A stretch of 64,000 nucleotides of DNA from Actinomadura oligospora ATCC 43269. GTDB lineage: Bacteria > Actinomycetota > Actinomycetes > Streptosporangiales > Streptosporangiaceae. The notes beneath the pieces are model-generated. The model ran no database searches. It saw only the letters and a list, made by a program, of their open reading frames with translations, and had not been told where the DNA came from. The position numbers were made by a program, and so were the translations under genes. Below, piece by piece: positions 42,451-50,937 of this stretch. The first letter of the stretch is position 1, and the number at the start of each line of letters is the position of its first letter. The stretch covers positions 600,774 to 664,773 of the forward strand of contig NZ_KI912410.1 of the NCBI RefSeq assembly GCF_000518265.1, read 5' to 3'.

Positions 42451-43311
42451 TCAGACGGTGCCGAGGCGGAGGCCGGGCAGCATGTGCCAGCCGACCGTCT
42501 CCATGATGGTGCGGAGCTGGACGGGCATGCTGTCCAGGACGAGGGGACCGGCGCCGGAGCGGCGGGCGGCGACGTCGGCGAGCATGTTGAGGGCGCCGAG
42601 GTCGATGAAGCCGAGCCCGGCGAGGTCGAGGTGGATCTCCTCGCCGCTGCTCGCGGCGAGGACGGCGTTCAGCGCCTCGTCCAGGACCCCGTGCCGGGAC
42701 GCGTCGAGCTCGCCGAGCAGCGACAGCCCGACCGGATCGAACGTGCGGACGATCTGCAGCACCGAGTCGGAGAACTCCGGGTTCGGCGTCACGAACGTCG
42801 AGTGGGACGCGGCGAGGGCGTGCCGCGCGTCCGCGCTCAGGCGCCGCCGGTCGATCTGGCAGATCGCCGTCACCCGGGTGCTCGGGCACACCGCGCGCTC
42901 GATGTGCCGCTCGCAGCGCAGCAGCTCGGTCAGGCCGTTCGGCAGGTCCAGCGCCCAGGTCATGTCGGCGGTGACCCGGATCGTCGTGTAGTCGCCGTCC
43001 TCCGCGCCCGCGATCTCGCCCGCGAGCGCCTCCAGCACCCTGCCCGGATCGAACCCTCCGTCCGGACGCCGCGCGCCCGCGAGCGGAATCACCGTCAGCA
43101 GGCCCGGACTCGACGGGACGCCGTTCATGCCGGGAATGTCCACATCGGCCGAACCGGCCAGATAGATCACCTTGTGGGCGGCCTCGAGCCCGTCCCGGAC
43201 GAAGGAGCCGACCACATGCCGCTGCTCGTCCTCACCCGAGTACGCCAGCCACGCGTGGTCGCCGGGCCGCAGCTCACGGACCGGCCTGCGGACCGAGCTG
43301 AGGGTCTCCAT
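42451..43311 (-). CDS. MEDS-STAS protein (pair B)
   Basis: 286 residues. The MEDS domain (about 10-185) has RPGDHAWLAYSGEDEQRHVV, HKVIYLAGSADV and AICQIDRRRL. The STAS domain (about 190-280) has LLGELDASRHGVLDEAL and HLDLAGLGFIDLGALNMLAD. The position normally phosphorylated in STAS proteins (first residue after the conserved Asp) is Leu, so classical kinase switching is unlikely. ATG 43311 follows GGAAGG; an in-frame start at 43332 is possible. It is the last gene of the leftward four-gene run and a close paralogue of the STAS protein of pair C. Confidence 0.85.
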   Translation of the reverse strand: METLSSVRRPVRELRPGDHAWLAYSGEDEQRHVVGSFVRDGLEAAHKVIYLAGSADVDIPGMNGVPSSPGLLTVIPLAGARRPDGGFDPGRVLEALAGEIAGAEDGDYTTIRVTADMTWALDLPNGLTELLRCERHIERAVCPSTRVTAICQIDRRRLSADARHALAASHSTFVTPNPEFSDSVLQIVRTFDPVGLSLLGELDASRHGVLDEALNAVLAASSGEEIHLDLAGLGFIDLGALNMLADVAARRSGAGPLVLDSMPVQLRTIMETVGWHMLPGLRLGTV

Positions 43312-43508
43312 AACGCCTTCCACCGCGGCCACTTCCGGATGCGTCCAGACTACGACCAGGGAGCCACGTCACGTAGCCGAACCCTCACCCTGTTTTCCCG
43401 GTATCTGACAACCGGACGACTCGGGGCCCACCACCGCGTCGTCCACCAATCACGGAGGACGCCGCCGAACCGTCCGCAGAACGGCCGGCGCCCCGCGCGT
43501 CCCGAGAC

Positions 43509-44468
43509 TCAGCGGCTCACACGCATCCGGACGAACGTGCCGTCCCAGCCCGCCCGCACCTCGACCAGGTCGACCAGCAGCCGGACGGTCCACAACCCGA
43601 AACCGCTCTCCAGCGCCGTCTTCGGCGGGACGAACCCGGCCAGCGGGCTGAACGTGCTCCAGTAGCCGTTGTCGCCGACCTCGCAGAACAGATCCACGTC
43701 CTGCGTCCACAAGCGGACGCCGACCGGCGGGACACCGTGCCGCAACGCGTTCGCCGCGACCTCGTTCACCGCCGTGACGAGATTCTGCGCGTTCTGCCCG
43801 GACAGGCCGTGCCGATCCGCCCGGTCGCCCACCCACTGCCGCAGCTCGTGCAGGTCATGACTGGTCAGCGGCAGGTACTCCGACTCCTGCGGCATCGGGA
43901 ACTCCCGGACCCGGTCGACACCAGCCGAGAACTCCTTCGGCGGCGCGAACCGGCGGCTGTCGGACTCGCCGCCGCCCTGCACCAGCCGGGGATGCGTCCG
44001 CCGAGCGTGCTCCAGGATCCGCGGCGGCAGCGTGGAGGTGTCGTACGGGCACAGCGCCGACGCCCCGGTGCCCTGGAACACCTCGTTGATCAGCGACTCG
44101 TACCGCGCCCACTCCAGCGTCTCGCGGTCGCTCCAGCCGTCCCGCCAGACCGGCTCGGCCAGCGCGTGCACATGCCGCGGAGCCTTCGCCTTCACCAGCT
44201 CCAGGTAGCTGCGCAGCGTCCGCACCGGATGCTCGTAGAACGACTCCGCGTCGACGAACATGTCGTCCAGGCAACCCGGGAAGTGGTCGCGCAGCGCCGC
44301 CAGCCGCGCCTCCTTCACCACGACCACGACCGACCGCTCGTCGTCCTCCAGGCCCTCCCGGACGAACGGCACGGCCGTCTCGAGGAAGTCGACCATGCCG
44401 TCGAACAGGAAGGCCCGGTGTTCCAGGGGTCTCGGCTCCAGGGCCGCCGTCCGTGCGAACGAGGTCAT
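43509..44468 (-). CDS. MEDS-HATPase anti-sigma-kinase-like protein (pair B)
   Basis: 319 residues. The MEDS domain (about 15-190) has HRAFLFDGMVDFLETAVPFV, RSVVVVVKEARL and ALCPYDTSTL. The RsbW-like HATPase domain (about 210-318) is intact: NEVAANALRHG (N-box), CEVGDNGYW and SGFGLWTVRLLVDL. It should bind ATP. Its start overlaps the stop of the MEDS-STAS gene of pair C (ATGA). A 197-bp gap separates it from the STAS gene of pair B. Confidence 0.87.
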   Translation of the reverse strand: MTSFARTAALEPRPLEHRAFLFDGMVDFLETAVPFVREGLEDDERSVVVVVKEARLAALRDHFPGCLDDMFVDAESFYEHPVRTLRSYLELVKAKAPRHVHALAEPVWRDGWSDRETLEWARYESLINEVFQGTGASALCPYDTSTLPPRILEHARRTHPRLVQGGGESDSRRFAPPKEFSAGVDRVREFPMPQESEYLPLTSHDLHELRQWVGDRADRHGLSGQNAQNLVTAVNEVAANALRHGVPPVGVRLWTQDVDLFCEVGDNGYWSTFSPLAGFVPPKTALESGFGLWTVRLLVDLVEVRAGWDGTFVRMRVSR

Positions 44469-45361
44469 GACGAGGCCCCTCCCACCCGCGCGCCGGGCCT
44501 CAGCCGCGGCAGCCGGTTCCAGCCGACCATCGTGATGACGTTCTCCACGTCCGGACGCAGGTGGTCGAGGATCAGCTCGCCGCCCTTCGGCAGCTCGGTG
44601 GCGTGCTGGGCCAGCAGGTTCAGGCCGCCGATGTCGATGAAGTCGAGCTCCGCGACGTCCAGGTGGATGTCACCGCCGCGGCTCGCCATCGCCCGGAGCA
44701 GATGCTCCGACAGGTGCGAGTGCCGCGACGCGTCCAGCTCGCCCCGCAACTGCAGGCCGAACGGACCGTAGATCCGCCGGATCGTCAGAATGCCGTCGTC
44801 GAACTCGGCGTCCACTCGCATCAGCACCTCGTGCGACTCGCGCAGCGCGCCGAACTGCCGTGTCCCGCACCGGCGCACGTCGATCTGGCAGATGCCCATC
44901 GCCATCGTGCTCGGCGAGATCGCCTGGTCGACACGGTCCTCGCAGCTCAGCACGGTCTCGGACCCGCCCTGCCCGGTCAGCAGCCAGGTCGAGTCCATGG
45001 TCATCCGAACGGCCCGGAACCCCTCGTCGAACGCCGACTCCCGCTCACGGAACAACGTGTCGGCGAGCCTGCCCGGCTCGAACGCGCCCGTCCGGTCCAG
45101 GCACGCCTCCTGCCGCGGCAGCACGCGCAGCTGGCGCGACGACCTCAGCCGCGCCAGGTCGAACGAGCAGTGCTCCAGACCCGGCAGCCGCTCGGCCGGC
45201 TCGTCGGTGATGTAGACGACCTTCTCCTCGGTCGCCAGCGCGGCCCGCACGAAGGGCCCGACGACCCGGTCGCGCTCCTCGGCGTCGGCGTAGCCGAGCA
45301 GCCCGTGGTCGCCCGGCCGCACCTCGCTGACGGGACGTTCGTGGAACCAGGTGGTCTCCAT
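44465..45361 (-). CDS. MEDS-STAS protein (pair C)
   Basis: 298 residues. The MEDS domain (about 10-195) has RPGDHGLLGYADAEERDRVV, EKVVYITDEPAE and GICQIDVRRC. The STAS domain has LRGELDASRHSHLSEHLL and HLDVAELDFIDIGGLNLLAQ. The phospho-acceptor position is Ile. The shared GELDASRH, FIDxGxLNxLA and VGWxxLPxLR motifs show a recent common origin with the STAS protein of pair B. It is coupled (ATGA) to the pair B kinase gene downstream. Confidence 0.86.
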   Translation of the reverse strand: METTWFHERPVSEVRPGDHGLLGYADAEERDRVVGPFVRAALATEEKVVYITDEPAERLPGLEHCSFDLARLRSSRQLRVLPRQEACLDRTGAFEPGRLADTLFRERESAFDEGFRAVRMTMDSTWLLTGQGGSETVLSCEDRVDQAISPSTMAMGICQIDVRRCGTRQFGALRESHEVLMRVDAEFDDGILTIRRIYGPFGLQLRGELDASRHSHLSEHLLRAMASRGGDIHLDVAELDFIDIGGLNLLAQHATELPKGGELILDHLRPDVENVITMVGWNRLPRLRPGARVGGASS

Positions 45362-45441
45362 GGCCTGCCCATCCAGGTTGTCGTGGACCCGTCCAGCGTA
45401 CGCCGGGCCATCGGAATGAGAAGCCCTTTGCACAAGCTCCC

Positions 45442-46407
45442 TTACGCTGAGTTGACGGGCAGTTGCGCCGCCACGGCCGGGACCTGCAGCCTCAGCCGCA
45501 CCGTCGTCCCGTCCCGGCCCGTCCGGATCTGGACGATCGAGCACAACAGCCGCACCGCCCACAGTCCGAACCGTCCCGCGCCGCCCACGGGCTTCGGAGG
45601 GATCAGTCCGAACCCGGTCCGCTCCGTCCAGTGCCCGTGGTCGGTCACCTCGCACACCAACTCGCCCGGCTCCAGCCACAACCGCAGCGTGATCGGCGGA
45701 CGTCCGTGCCGCAGCGCGTTGGTCACCACCTCGGTCACCGCCACCAGCAGCCGCTGGAGGTCGTCCTCCGGCAGTGGCGTGCGACGCGCGAAGTCGGTCA
45801 CGTACGCGCGGATCCAGTACAGGTCGGCGACCTCGATGTCCAGGTCGAGCGAGTCGTCCGGCGCGGGCGGCAGCGGCGCCGCGTCGAGCCGCGCGTTGTA
45901 CGCCCACGGCTCCTGGTACCCGGGGTTCGCCAGCGTCGTCCGCCCCCGCGCCGTCTCCGGGTGCGTCTGCCGGGACGCCGCGACCACCCCGGCGGGCAGC
46001 GACCGCGAGTAGGCGCACAGCATCGCCGCCCCGGTGTCGGCGAACGCGGCGTTCGTGATCGCCTCGACCCGCTGCCACTCCAGCAGCTCCAGCCGTCCGC
46101 GCCGCGCCCACGTGGGCTCCCCGAGCACCCGCAGCCGCCGCTTCTGCCACGCCGCCGTCTCGGCGAGCGCCAGCGTGTCGGCGAGGTACCGCGCCGGATG
46201 CGCGTACCACTTGTCCGACTCGAAGAACTCCACCCCGGCCGCGTCCGCCCCGAGGGTGTCCCGCAGCAGCATGTGCATCGCCAGCGTCGTGACCGCGAGC
46301 ACCCGGTCGCCGCCCTCGATGCCCTCCCGCAGGAACGGCAGCGCGCCGTCCAGCAGGTCGTCCGCGCGGTCGTACGGAAGCACGCGATGGCTGAAAGCTT
46401 GGCTCAC
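45442..46407 (-). CDS. MEDS-HATPase anti-sigma-kinase-like protein (pair C)
   Basis: 321 residues from GTG 46407, with GGTGGGG upstream. The MEDS domain has RVLPYDRADDLLDGALPFLR, RVLAVTTLAMHMLL and MLCAYSRSLP. The HATPase domain is intact: ITEVVTNALRHGRPP, CEVTDHGHW and GRFGLWAVRLLCSIVQIR. It is first in the leftward run kinase C, STAS C, kinase B, STAS B. Confidence 0.87.
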   Translation of the reverse strand: MSQAFSHRVLPYDRADDLLDGALPFLREGIEGGDRVLAVTTLAMHMLLRDTLGADAAGVEFFESDKWYAHPARYLADTLALAETAAWQKRRLRVLGEPTWARRGRLELLEWQRVEAITNAAFADTGAAMLCAYSRSLPAGVVAASRQTHPETARGRTTLANPGYQEPWAYNARLDAAPLPPAPDDSLDLDIEVADLYWIRAYVTDFARRTPLPEDDLQRLLVAVTEVVTNALRHGRPPITLRLWLEPGELVCEVTDHGHWTERTGFGLIPPKPVGGAGRFGLWAVRLLCSIVQIRTGRDGTTVRLRLQVPAVAAQLPVNSA

Positions 46408-46584
46408 GGTGCCCCACCCGGTCAGTGTCGGCCGCCTCCGCCCCACACACGCTCCCACGGGCGGCTTCCCCTCACCCTAGGCCCGCGAACCCCCCCAAGC
46501 CGAGCCCCCGTTTTCAAACTGTGAACGGCGGCCCGGCCGGTCGTCCGCCGTTCGTGCGCGCGGATGGAGCGTCGGAGAAGGTGG

Positions 46585-46667
46585 TGCGGACGGGGGGACT
46601 CGAACCCCCACGGTGTTTCCACCACCAGAACCTAAATCTGGCGCGTATACCATTTCGCCACGTCCGC
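46585..46667 (-). tRNA. tRNA-Leu (anticodon UAG)
   Basis: The leftward strand folds as a class II tRNA: acceptor stem GCGGACG/CGTCCGC with discriminator A, anticodon stem CCAGA/TCTGG with loop TTTAGGT (anticodon TAG), a long variable arm and the T-arm GGGGGTTCGAGTCCCCC. It is 83 nt without an encoded CCA and reads CUA codons, rare in this high-GC genome. Confidence 0.97.
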
Positions 46668-46671
46668 GAAG

Positions 46672-46693
46672 TTTGGGGGAATTATCCCCCAAA
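46672..46693. other. Short hairpin upstream of tRNA-Leu
   Basis: TTTGGGGGA (46672-46680) and TCCCCCAAA (46685-46693) form a 9-bp stem with loop ATTA. On the leftward strand it contains GGATAAT, a plausible -10 element 5 to 10 bases before the tRNA. It may be part of the tRNA promoter or a terminator of the upstream peroxiredoxin gene. Confidence 0.45.
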
Positions 46694-46800
46694 GCCGGCG
46701 TACCGCCACCGACTGGAGAATTGTGACACGCCGACCACCCGCCCGGCGATCACGATTCCCGCCGGGTCGTCTCGGGACGGTCGCGGTCAGCCGGCGACGG

Positions 46801-47268
46801 TCACAGGGTGAGGTCGCGGCGGAGGCGGTCGACGTGGCCGGTGGCCTTCACGTTGTAGTAGGCGTTGTCGATCTTGCCTTCGGGGGAGATCACGAAGGTG
46901 GAGCGGATGACGCCGACGACGGTCTTGCCGTAGAGCTTCTTCTCGCCGTAGGCGCCGTAGGCCTTGAGGACCTCGGTGCCGGGGTCGGAGAGGAGGGGGA
47001 AGGTGAGGCCCTCCTTCTCGCGGAACTTGGCGAGCTTCTCCGGCTTGTCGGGGGAGATGCCGACGACGGTGGTGCCCGCGGCCTCGAGGTCGGCGAGGCT
47101 GCCCTGGAAGTCGACGGACTCCTTGGTGCAGCCGGGGGTCATCGCCGCAGGGTAGAAGTACAGGACGACCCGCCTGCCGCGCAGGGATTCCAGTGACACC
47201 GGCTTGCCGTCGGCGTCGGGAAGCTCGAAGGCCGGTGCGTCATCGCCTGGCTGCAACCGCTCGGACAC
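46801..47268 (-). CDS. bcp: Thioredoxin-dependent thiol peroxidase (BCP/PrxQ)
   Basis: 155 residues. The peroxidatic Cys is C47 (FYPAAMTPGCTKES). The resolving Cys found five residues later in many PrxQ proteins is absent, so this is a 1-Cys-like form or uses another partner. It reduces hydroperoxides in the cytosol. Confidence 0.92.
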   Translation of the reverse strand: MSERLQPGDDAPAFELPDADGKPVSLESLRGRRVVLYFYPAAMTPGCTKESVDFQGSLADLEAAGTTVVGISPDKPEKLAKFREKEGLTFPLLSDPGTEVLKAYGAYGEKKLYGKTVVGVIRSTFVISPEGKIDNAYYNVKATGHVDRLRRDLTL

Positions 47269-47397
47269 CTGTTCCGCCTTTCCGTGGGGACGCTCGGCTA
47301 CAACCTACCGGCTGGGGTGGCGCGGGCGTTTCAGGTGAGGACCTGCAAGACTGGACGGATCATGCGACTTCGCCGCCAGACACGATAGGACTAGGGC

Positions 47398-47706
47398 ATG
47401 GCTGACAGGTCCAGCGACCCGCAGGCGCTGCAGCGGGAGATCGAGCGGTCCCGCCAGGAGCTCGCGCGCACGATCGACGAGCTCGCGGACCGGGTCAACC
47501 CGAGCAACGTCGCGCACCGGGGCGTGGAGCGGCTGAAGGAGGAGGCCGAGCAGGTCCGCCGGACGGTGGACACGGCGATCCGGGTGCCGGACGAGAACGG
47601 GGAGCCCGGGCCGATCAACCCCAGGATCGTCATGGCCGGGGTCGGTGTGGTGGTCGGGCTGACGGTGCTCGGGATGATGCGGCGGCGGGCCAGGCGCCGA
47701 CGCTGA
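47398..47706 (+). CDS. DUF3618 family membrane-associated protein
   Basis: 102 residues. An N-terminal helix (ALQREIERSRQELARTIDELADRVNP) is typical of DUF3618. One transmembrane helix near 78-95 (VMAGVGVVVGLTVLGMM) is followed by a strongly basic C-terminus. The function is unknown. It is divergent from bcp and followed by a good terminator. Confidence 0.9.
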   Translation: MADRSSDPQALQREIERSRQELARTIDELADRVNPSNVAHRGVERLKEEAEQVRRTVDTAIRVPDENGEPGPINPRIVMAGVGVVVGLTVLGMMRRRARRRR

Positions 47707-47725
47707 GTTCTCCGGTTTTCGCGTG

Positions 47726-47761
47726 GAAGCCGGGTCGTCCCCGAGGGGACGGCCCGGCTTC
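47726..47761. terminator. Hairpin terminator with T-run
   Basis: A 17-bp stem with one G:U pair (arms 47726-47742 and 47745-47761, GAAGCCGGG.. and complement) is followed by TTTG. It separates the DUF3618 gene from the convergent PfkB kinase gene. Confidence 0.88.
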
Positions 47762-47773
47762 TTTGTCGCCGGG

Positions 47774-48922
47774 TCACCTCAGGGTGGGTTCGGCGCGGGT
47801 GACCGAGTCGGGGCCGCGGCCGATTTCGGCCTCGGGGATGTGGGGGACGACGAAGGCGTACTGCTCCAGGTCGGCGGCGGGGACCTCGCCGGACTCGCCG
47901 AACGCGGCGATCTCGCCCCAGCAGGGCGCGCCGAGCGAGCCGGACCGGTGCCGGACGGACAGTCCCGCGACCAGGTTGGCGAAGCGGAGGCGCTGTTCGA
48001 GCGGCCACCGCTTGAGGGTGGCGAAGACGAATCCGGCGGCGAACACGTCGCCCGCGCCGGTCGGGTCGAGGGCGCGGACGGGCAGCGCGGACGCGGCGGC
48101 GCGTTCGTCGCCGGACGCGGCGATCGCGCCTCGCGGACCGAGTTTCACCACGACCGTCCCGACGCGTCCGGCGAGGGCGTCGAGCGCGTCCTCGGGGGTG
48201 GACGTGCGGGTGTAGGCCATGGCCTCGACGGCGTTGGGGAGGAAGACGTCCACGTCGTCCAGGCGGTCGAGGACGTGGCTGGACCAGGTCTCGGTGGGGT
48301 CCCAGCCGAGGTCGGCGAAGACCAGGGAGCCGTTCGCGCGGGCGTCGAGGGCCCAGCCCGGCACCGGGCGGTCGATGTCGACGAAGCAGGTGCGGGCGGC
48401 GGGCGGCTCGGCGACGAGGGAGTCGGCGGGCAGGTCGAGCGGGCGGGTGTAGGTGACCATGCTGCGGTCGTCGTCGGTGGCGAGCGACACGGTGACCGGA
48501 GTGGGCCAGCCGGGGACGCGCAGCGAGGACGACAGGTCGACGGACTCCTGGTCGGCGAGCGTCCGCCACAGGTAGGAGCCGAACATGTCGTCGCCGAACG
48601 CGGCGGCCAGGCCGGTGCGCAGGCCGAGCCGGCTCATCGCGACGGCGATGTTGGCGATGCCGCCGGGCGCGGATCCGAGGCCGTCGGTGACCAGTTCGGT
48701 GCCGGGCGGCGGGAGTCCGGGCAGGCCGGTGAAGATCATGTCCATGAAGACCCGGCCGGTCAGGAAGACGTCCAGGTCTCCGCCGCCGGTTCCGACGCCG
48801 GGGCCGCGTTCGCCGCAGGGGTCGGGGGCCGCCGGGGCGGGGACCCGCCGGTCCGCGTTCGCCGGAGGGTGGCGGAGCGCGGCGCGGAGGGGCGCGTCGG
48901 CGGGGGTTCCGGGGGTGGTCAT
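47774..48922 (-). CDS. PfkB-family carbohydrate kinase
   Basis: 382 residues. After a Pro/Ala-rich extension of about 48 residues the ribokinase fold begins (DLDVFLTGRVFMDMIF). The PfkB signatures are GSAPGGIANIAVAMSRLG and the C-terminal DPTGAGDVFAAGF with the catalytic Asp. The sugar substrate is not evident. The start overlaps the stop of the SIMPL gene (ATGA), so the two are co-translated. Confidence 0.9.
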   Translation of the reverse strand: MTTPGTPADAPLRAALRHPPANADRRVPAPAAPDPCGERGPGVGTGGGDLDVFLTGRVFMDMIFTGLPGLPPPGTELVTDGLGSAPGGIANIAVAMSRLGLRTGLAAAFGDDMFGSYLWRTLADQESVDLSSSLRVPGWPTPVTVSLATDDDRSMVTYTRPLDLPADSLVAEPPAARTCFVDIDRPVPGWALDARANGSLVFADLGWDPTETWSSHVLDRLDDVDVFLPNAVEAMAYTRTSTPEDALDALAGRVGTVVVKLGPRGAIAASGDERAAASALPVRALDPTGAGDVFAAGFVFATLKRWPLEQRLRFANLVAGLSVRHRSGSLGAPCWGEIAAFGESGEVPAADLEQYAFVVPHIPEAEIGRGPDSVTRAEPTLR

Positions 48923-49593
48923 GCCAGGTCCGGGGCGGTGCTGTGGAAGCGGGCGAGGACGGAGGCGGTGACCCGCTGGATCTGCGGGGACAGGTCGAGG
49001 GCCTCGGGTTCGGCGGCGGAGTCGGAGGCCGCGGCGGCGAGGCCGCGGGGCCCTTCGGCGAGCATCCAGGCGTGGTCGTCGCGGCCGTTCAGGCCCTCGT
49101 CGGAGAGCTCGATCAGGTCGGTGAGGGAGGCGCCGAGGGCGGTGGCGTAGCGGCGGGCGCGCTCGACGGCGGCGTGCGCGGCCTGTTCGGCGGCACGCGC
49201 GTGGACGGGAGAGTCATGGCGGAGCGCCCAGTTCGGGCCGTCCACGGTGGTGCGTTCCAGGTCGGCGAGGCGGGTGATGAGCTCGCCGAGGACGGTGAAG
49301 TCGGCGACGGTCACCTTCGTCCGGACGGTGCCCTGGTAGGCGCGGATGTCGCCCTCGCGCCGCCGGTACTTCACCAGGGGCGTGATGTAGAGGTCGCCGG
49401 TCTCGGCCCGTTCGACCGCCGTGCCGTAGGAGGCGAGCAGGTCGAGGCAGCGCCGGTTGGCCGCGGTGAGCCTGTCCAGCGCCGTCCGGCGGTCGGGCTC
49501 CTGGACCTGCACGTTGACGGACAGGCGGGCGATCTCCGGCGGTGCCTCGAGCACCGCCTCGCCGCGCACGCTGATCACCGGAGCGTGGCTCAT
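48919..49593 (-). CDS. SIMPL domain protein (DUF541)
   Basis: 224 residues (MSHAPVISVRGEAVLEAPPE). The SIMPL pattern ISVRGEA...PEIARLSVNVQ and ALGASLTDLIELSDE is present. No signal peptide is seen, unlike the periplasmic family members, so it is probably cytosolic. The function is unknown. It is coupled to the PfkB kinase. ATG 49593 is preferred to TTG 49602. Confidence 0.85.
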   Translation of the reverse strand: MSHAPVISVRGEAVLEAPPEIARLSVNVQVQEPDRRTALDRLTAANRRCLDLLASYGTAVERAETGDLYITPLVKYRRREGDIRAYQGTVRTKVTVADFTVLGELITRLADLERTTVDGPNWALRHDSPVHARAAEQAAHAAVERARRYATALGASLTDLIELSDEGLNGRDDHAWMLAEGPRGLAAAASDSAAEPEALDLSPQIQRVTASVLARFHSTAPDLA

Positions 49594-49684
49594 ACCGGCC
49601 AACTTAACCGGTACAGCAGCGTCCGGGCGTGTGTCTCGCGTTACAAGACCGTGCTGGTCGCGGGGGGTGACGGCCTGTGCGCGG

Positions 49685-50869
49685 TCAGAGGAAGGTCTTG
49701 CCCTCGCCTCGGTAGGTCGGGACGGTCCGGACGACGTGGTCGCCGTCGACGAGGTGCAGTTCGGCGAAGCGTTCGCACAGCTCGCCGGCCTTGGTGTGGC
49801 GGAACCAGACCCGGTCGCCGATGGAGAGCAGGTCGGCGGCCTCGCCGTGCAGCGGCGTCTGGACCTCGCCCGCGCCCTCCAGGGAGTTGTAGGAGAGCCC
49901 GGTCGGCAGGTAGGGGCGGGGGAGCCGCAGGTCGTCGGCGGTTCCGGAGGCGAGGTAGCCGCCGCCGAGGCAGGTGACGACGCCCGGTCCGGGGCGGCGT
50001 ACCACGGGCAGCGCGAACAGCGCGGCGGGACGTCCCTGGAAGTTGGAGTAGTAGTCGAACAGGTGCGGCTGGTAGAGGCCGGATCCCGCGGCGACCTCGG
50101 TGACGGCCTTCTCCCGGACGGTGGCCTCGACGCTGCCCGTCCCGCCGCCGTTGACGAACTCCAGGTCGGTCAGCCCGCGGACGGCCCGGACGATCGCGGC
50201 GCGGCGGCGGGCCAGTTCCAGCCGGGACCGCTTCTGCATCGCCCTGACCACGCGGGACCTGGCTGCCTGTCCGGGGACCTGGTCGCCGACGCCCGCGATC
50301 TGGCCCTCGTAGGCCATCAGTCCGACCAGGCTCAGTCCGGGGCGCTTGAGGACGGTCTCGGCGAAGTCGCGGACCTGGTCGGGGGTGTGCAGCGGGGAGC
50401 GGCGCGGGCCGATCTGGAGCATGCCGTGCAGCAGCCGGTAGGACGCGTCGACGTCGACGCAGACGCGGATCCGGCGTCCGGCGGAGTGGGTCTCGATGAG
50501 GTCGAGGTGCTCGGCGCAGTCGACCATGAGCGTGATCACCGAGGCGGCGTGCTCGTCGGCGGCGAGCTCGCGCAGCGCGGCCCGGTCCGTGGTCGGGTAG
50601 GCGACCAGGATGTCGTCGCTGACGCCCTCGCGGGCGAGCCAGAGCGCCTCGGGGAGGGTGAACGCCATGATCCCGGCGAACCCGTCCATGGCGAGGACCT
50701 CGTCCAGGATCGCCCGGCAGCGCACCGACTTGCTGGCGACGCGGATCGGCTTGCCGGCCGCCCGGCGGACCAGGTCCTCCGCGTTGGCGCGCAGCGCGGC
50801 CAGGTCGACGATCGCGAAGGGGGCGTCGAGATGGGCCGTGGCGGCGTCGTAGCGGTCCCGGAGGTTCAT
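49685..50869 (-). CDS. PLP-dependent D-threonine aldolase/alanine racemase-fold enzyme
   Basis: 394 residues. The N-terminal barrel has TPFAIVDL-like (APFAIVDLAALRANAEDL) and the PLP lysine in IRVASKSVRC. GLMAYEGQIAGVG and EFVNGGGTGS follow, and the C-terminal D-ser-dehydratase-type domain has DRVWFRHTKAGEL. It probably acts on a D-amino acid or 3-hydroxy amino acid. ATG 50869 is chosen over 50896. Confidence 0.85.
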   Translation of the reverse strand: MNLRDRYDAATAHLDAPFAIVDLAALRANAEDLVRRAAGKPIRVASKSVRCRAILDEVLAMDGFAGIMAFTLPEALWLAREGVSDDILVAYPTTDRAALRELAADEHAASVITLMVDCAEHLDLIETHSAGRRIRVCVDVDASYRLLHGMLQIGPRRSPLHTPDQVRDFAETVLKRPGLSLVGLMAYEGQIAGVGDQVPGQAARSRVVRAMQKRSRLELARRRAAIVRAVRGLTDLEFVNGGGTGSVEATVREKAVTEVAAGSGLYQPHLFDYYSNFQGRPAALFALPVVRRPGPGVVTCLGGGYLASGTADDLRLPRPYLPTGLSYNSLEGAGEVQTPLHGEAADLLSIGDRVWFRHTKAGELCERFAELHLVDGDHVVRTVPTYRGEGKTFL

Positions 50870-50937
50870 GACCCCACATTGCCACAAAACGGTCAAATAT
50901 GAAACCGCTTCATGTATTCATGATCATCATCAGTATT

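Noticed and set aside
46585..46667. tRNA-Leu as an attachment site for a mobile element
   Set aside because: No integrase, no duplicated tRNA 3' end and no phage genes are seen within the flanking region.
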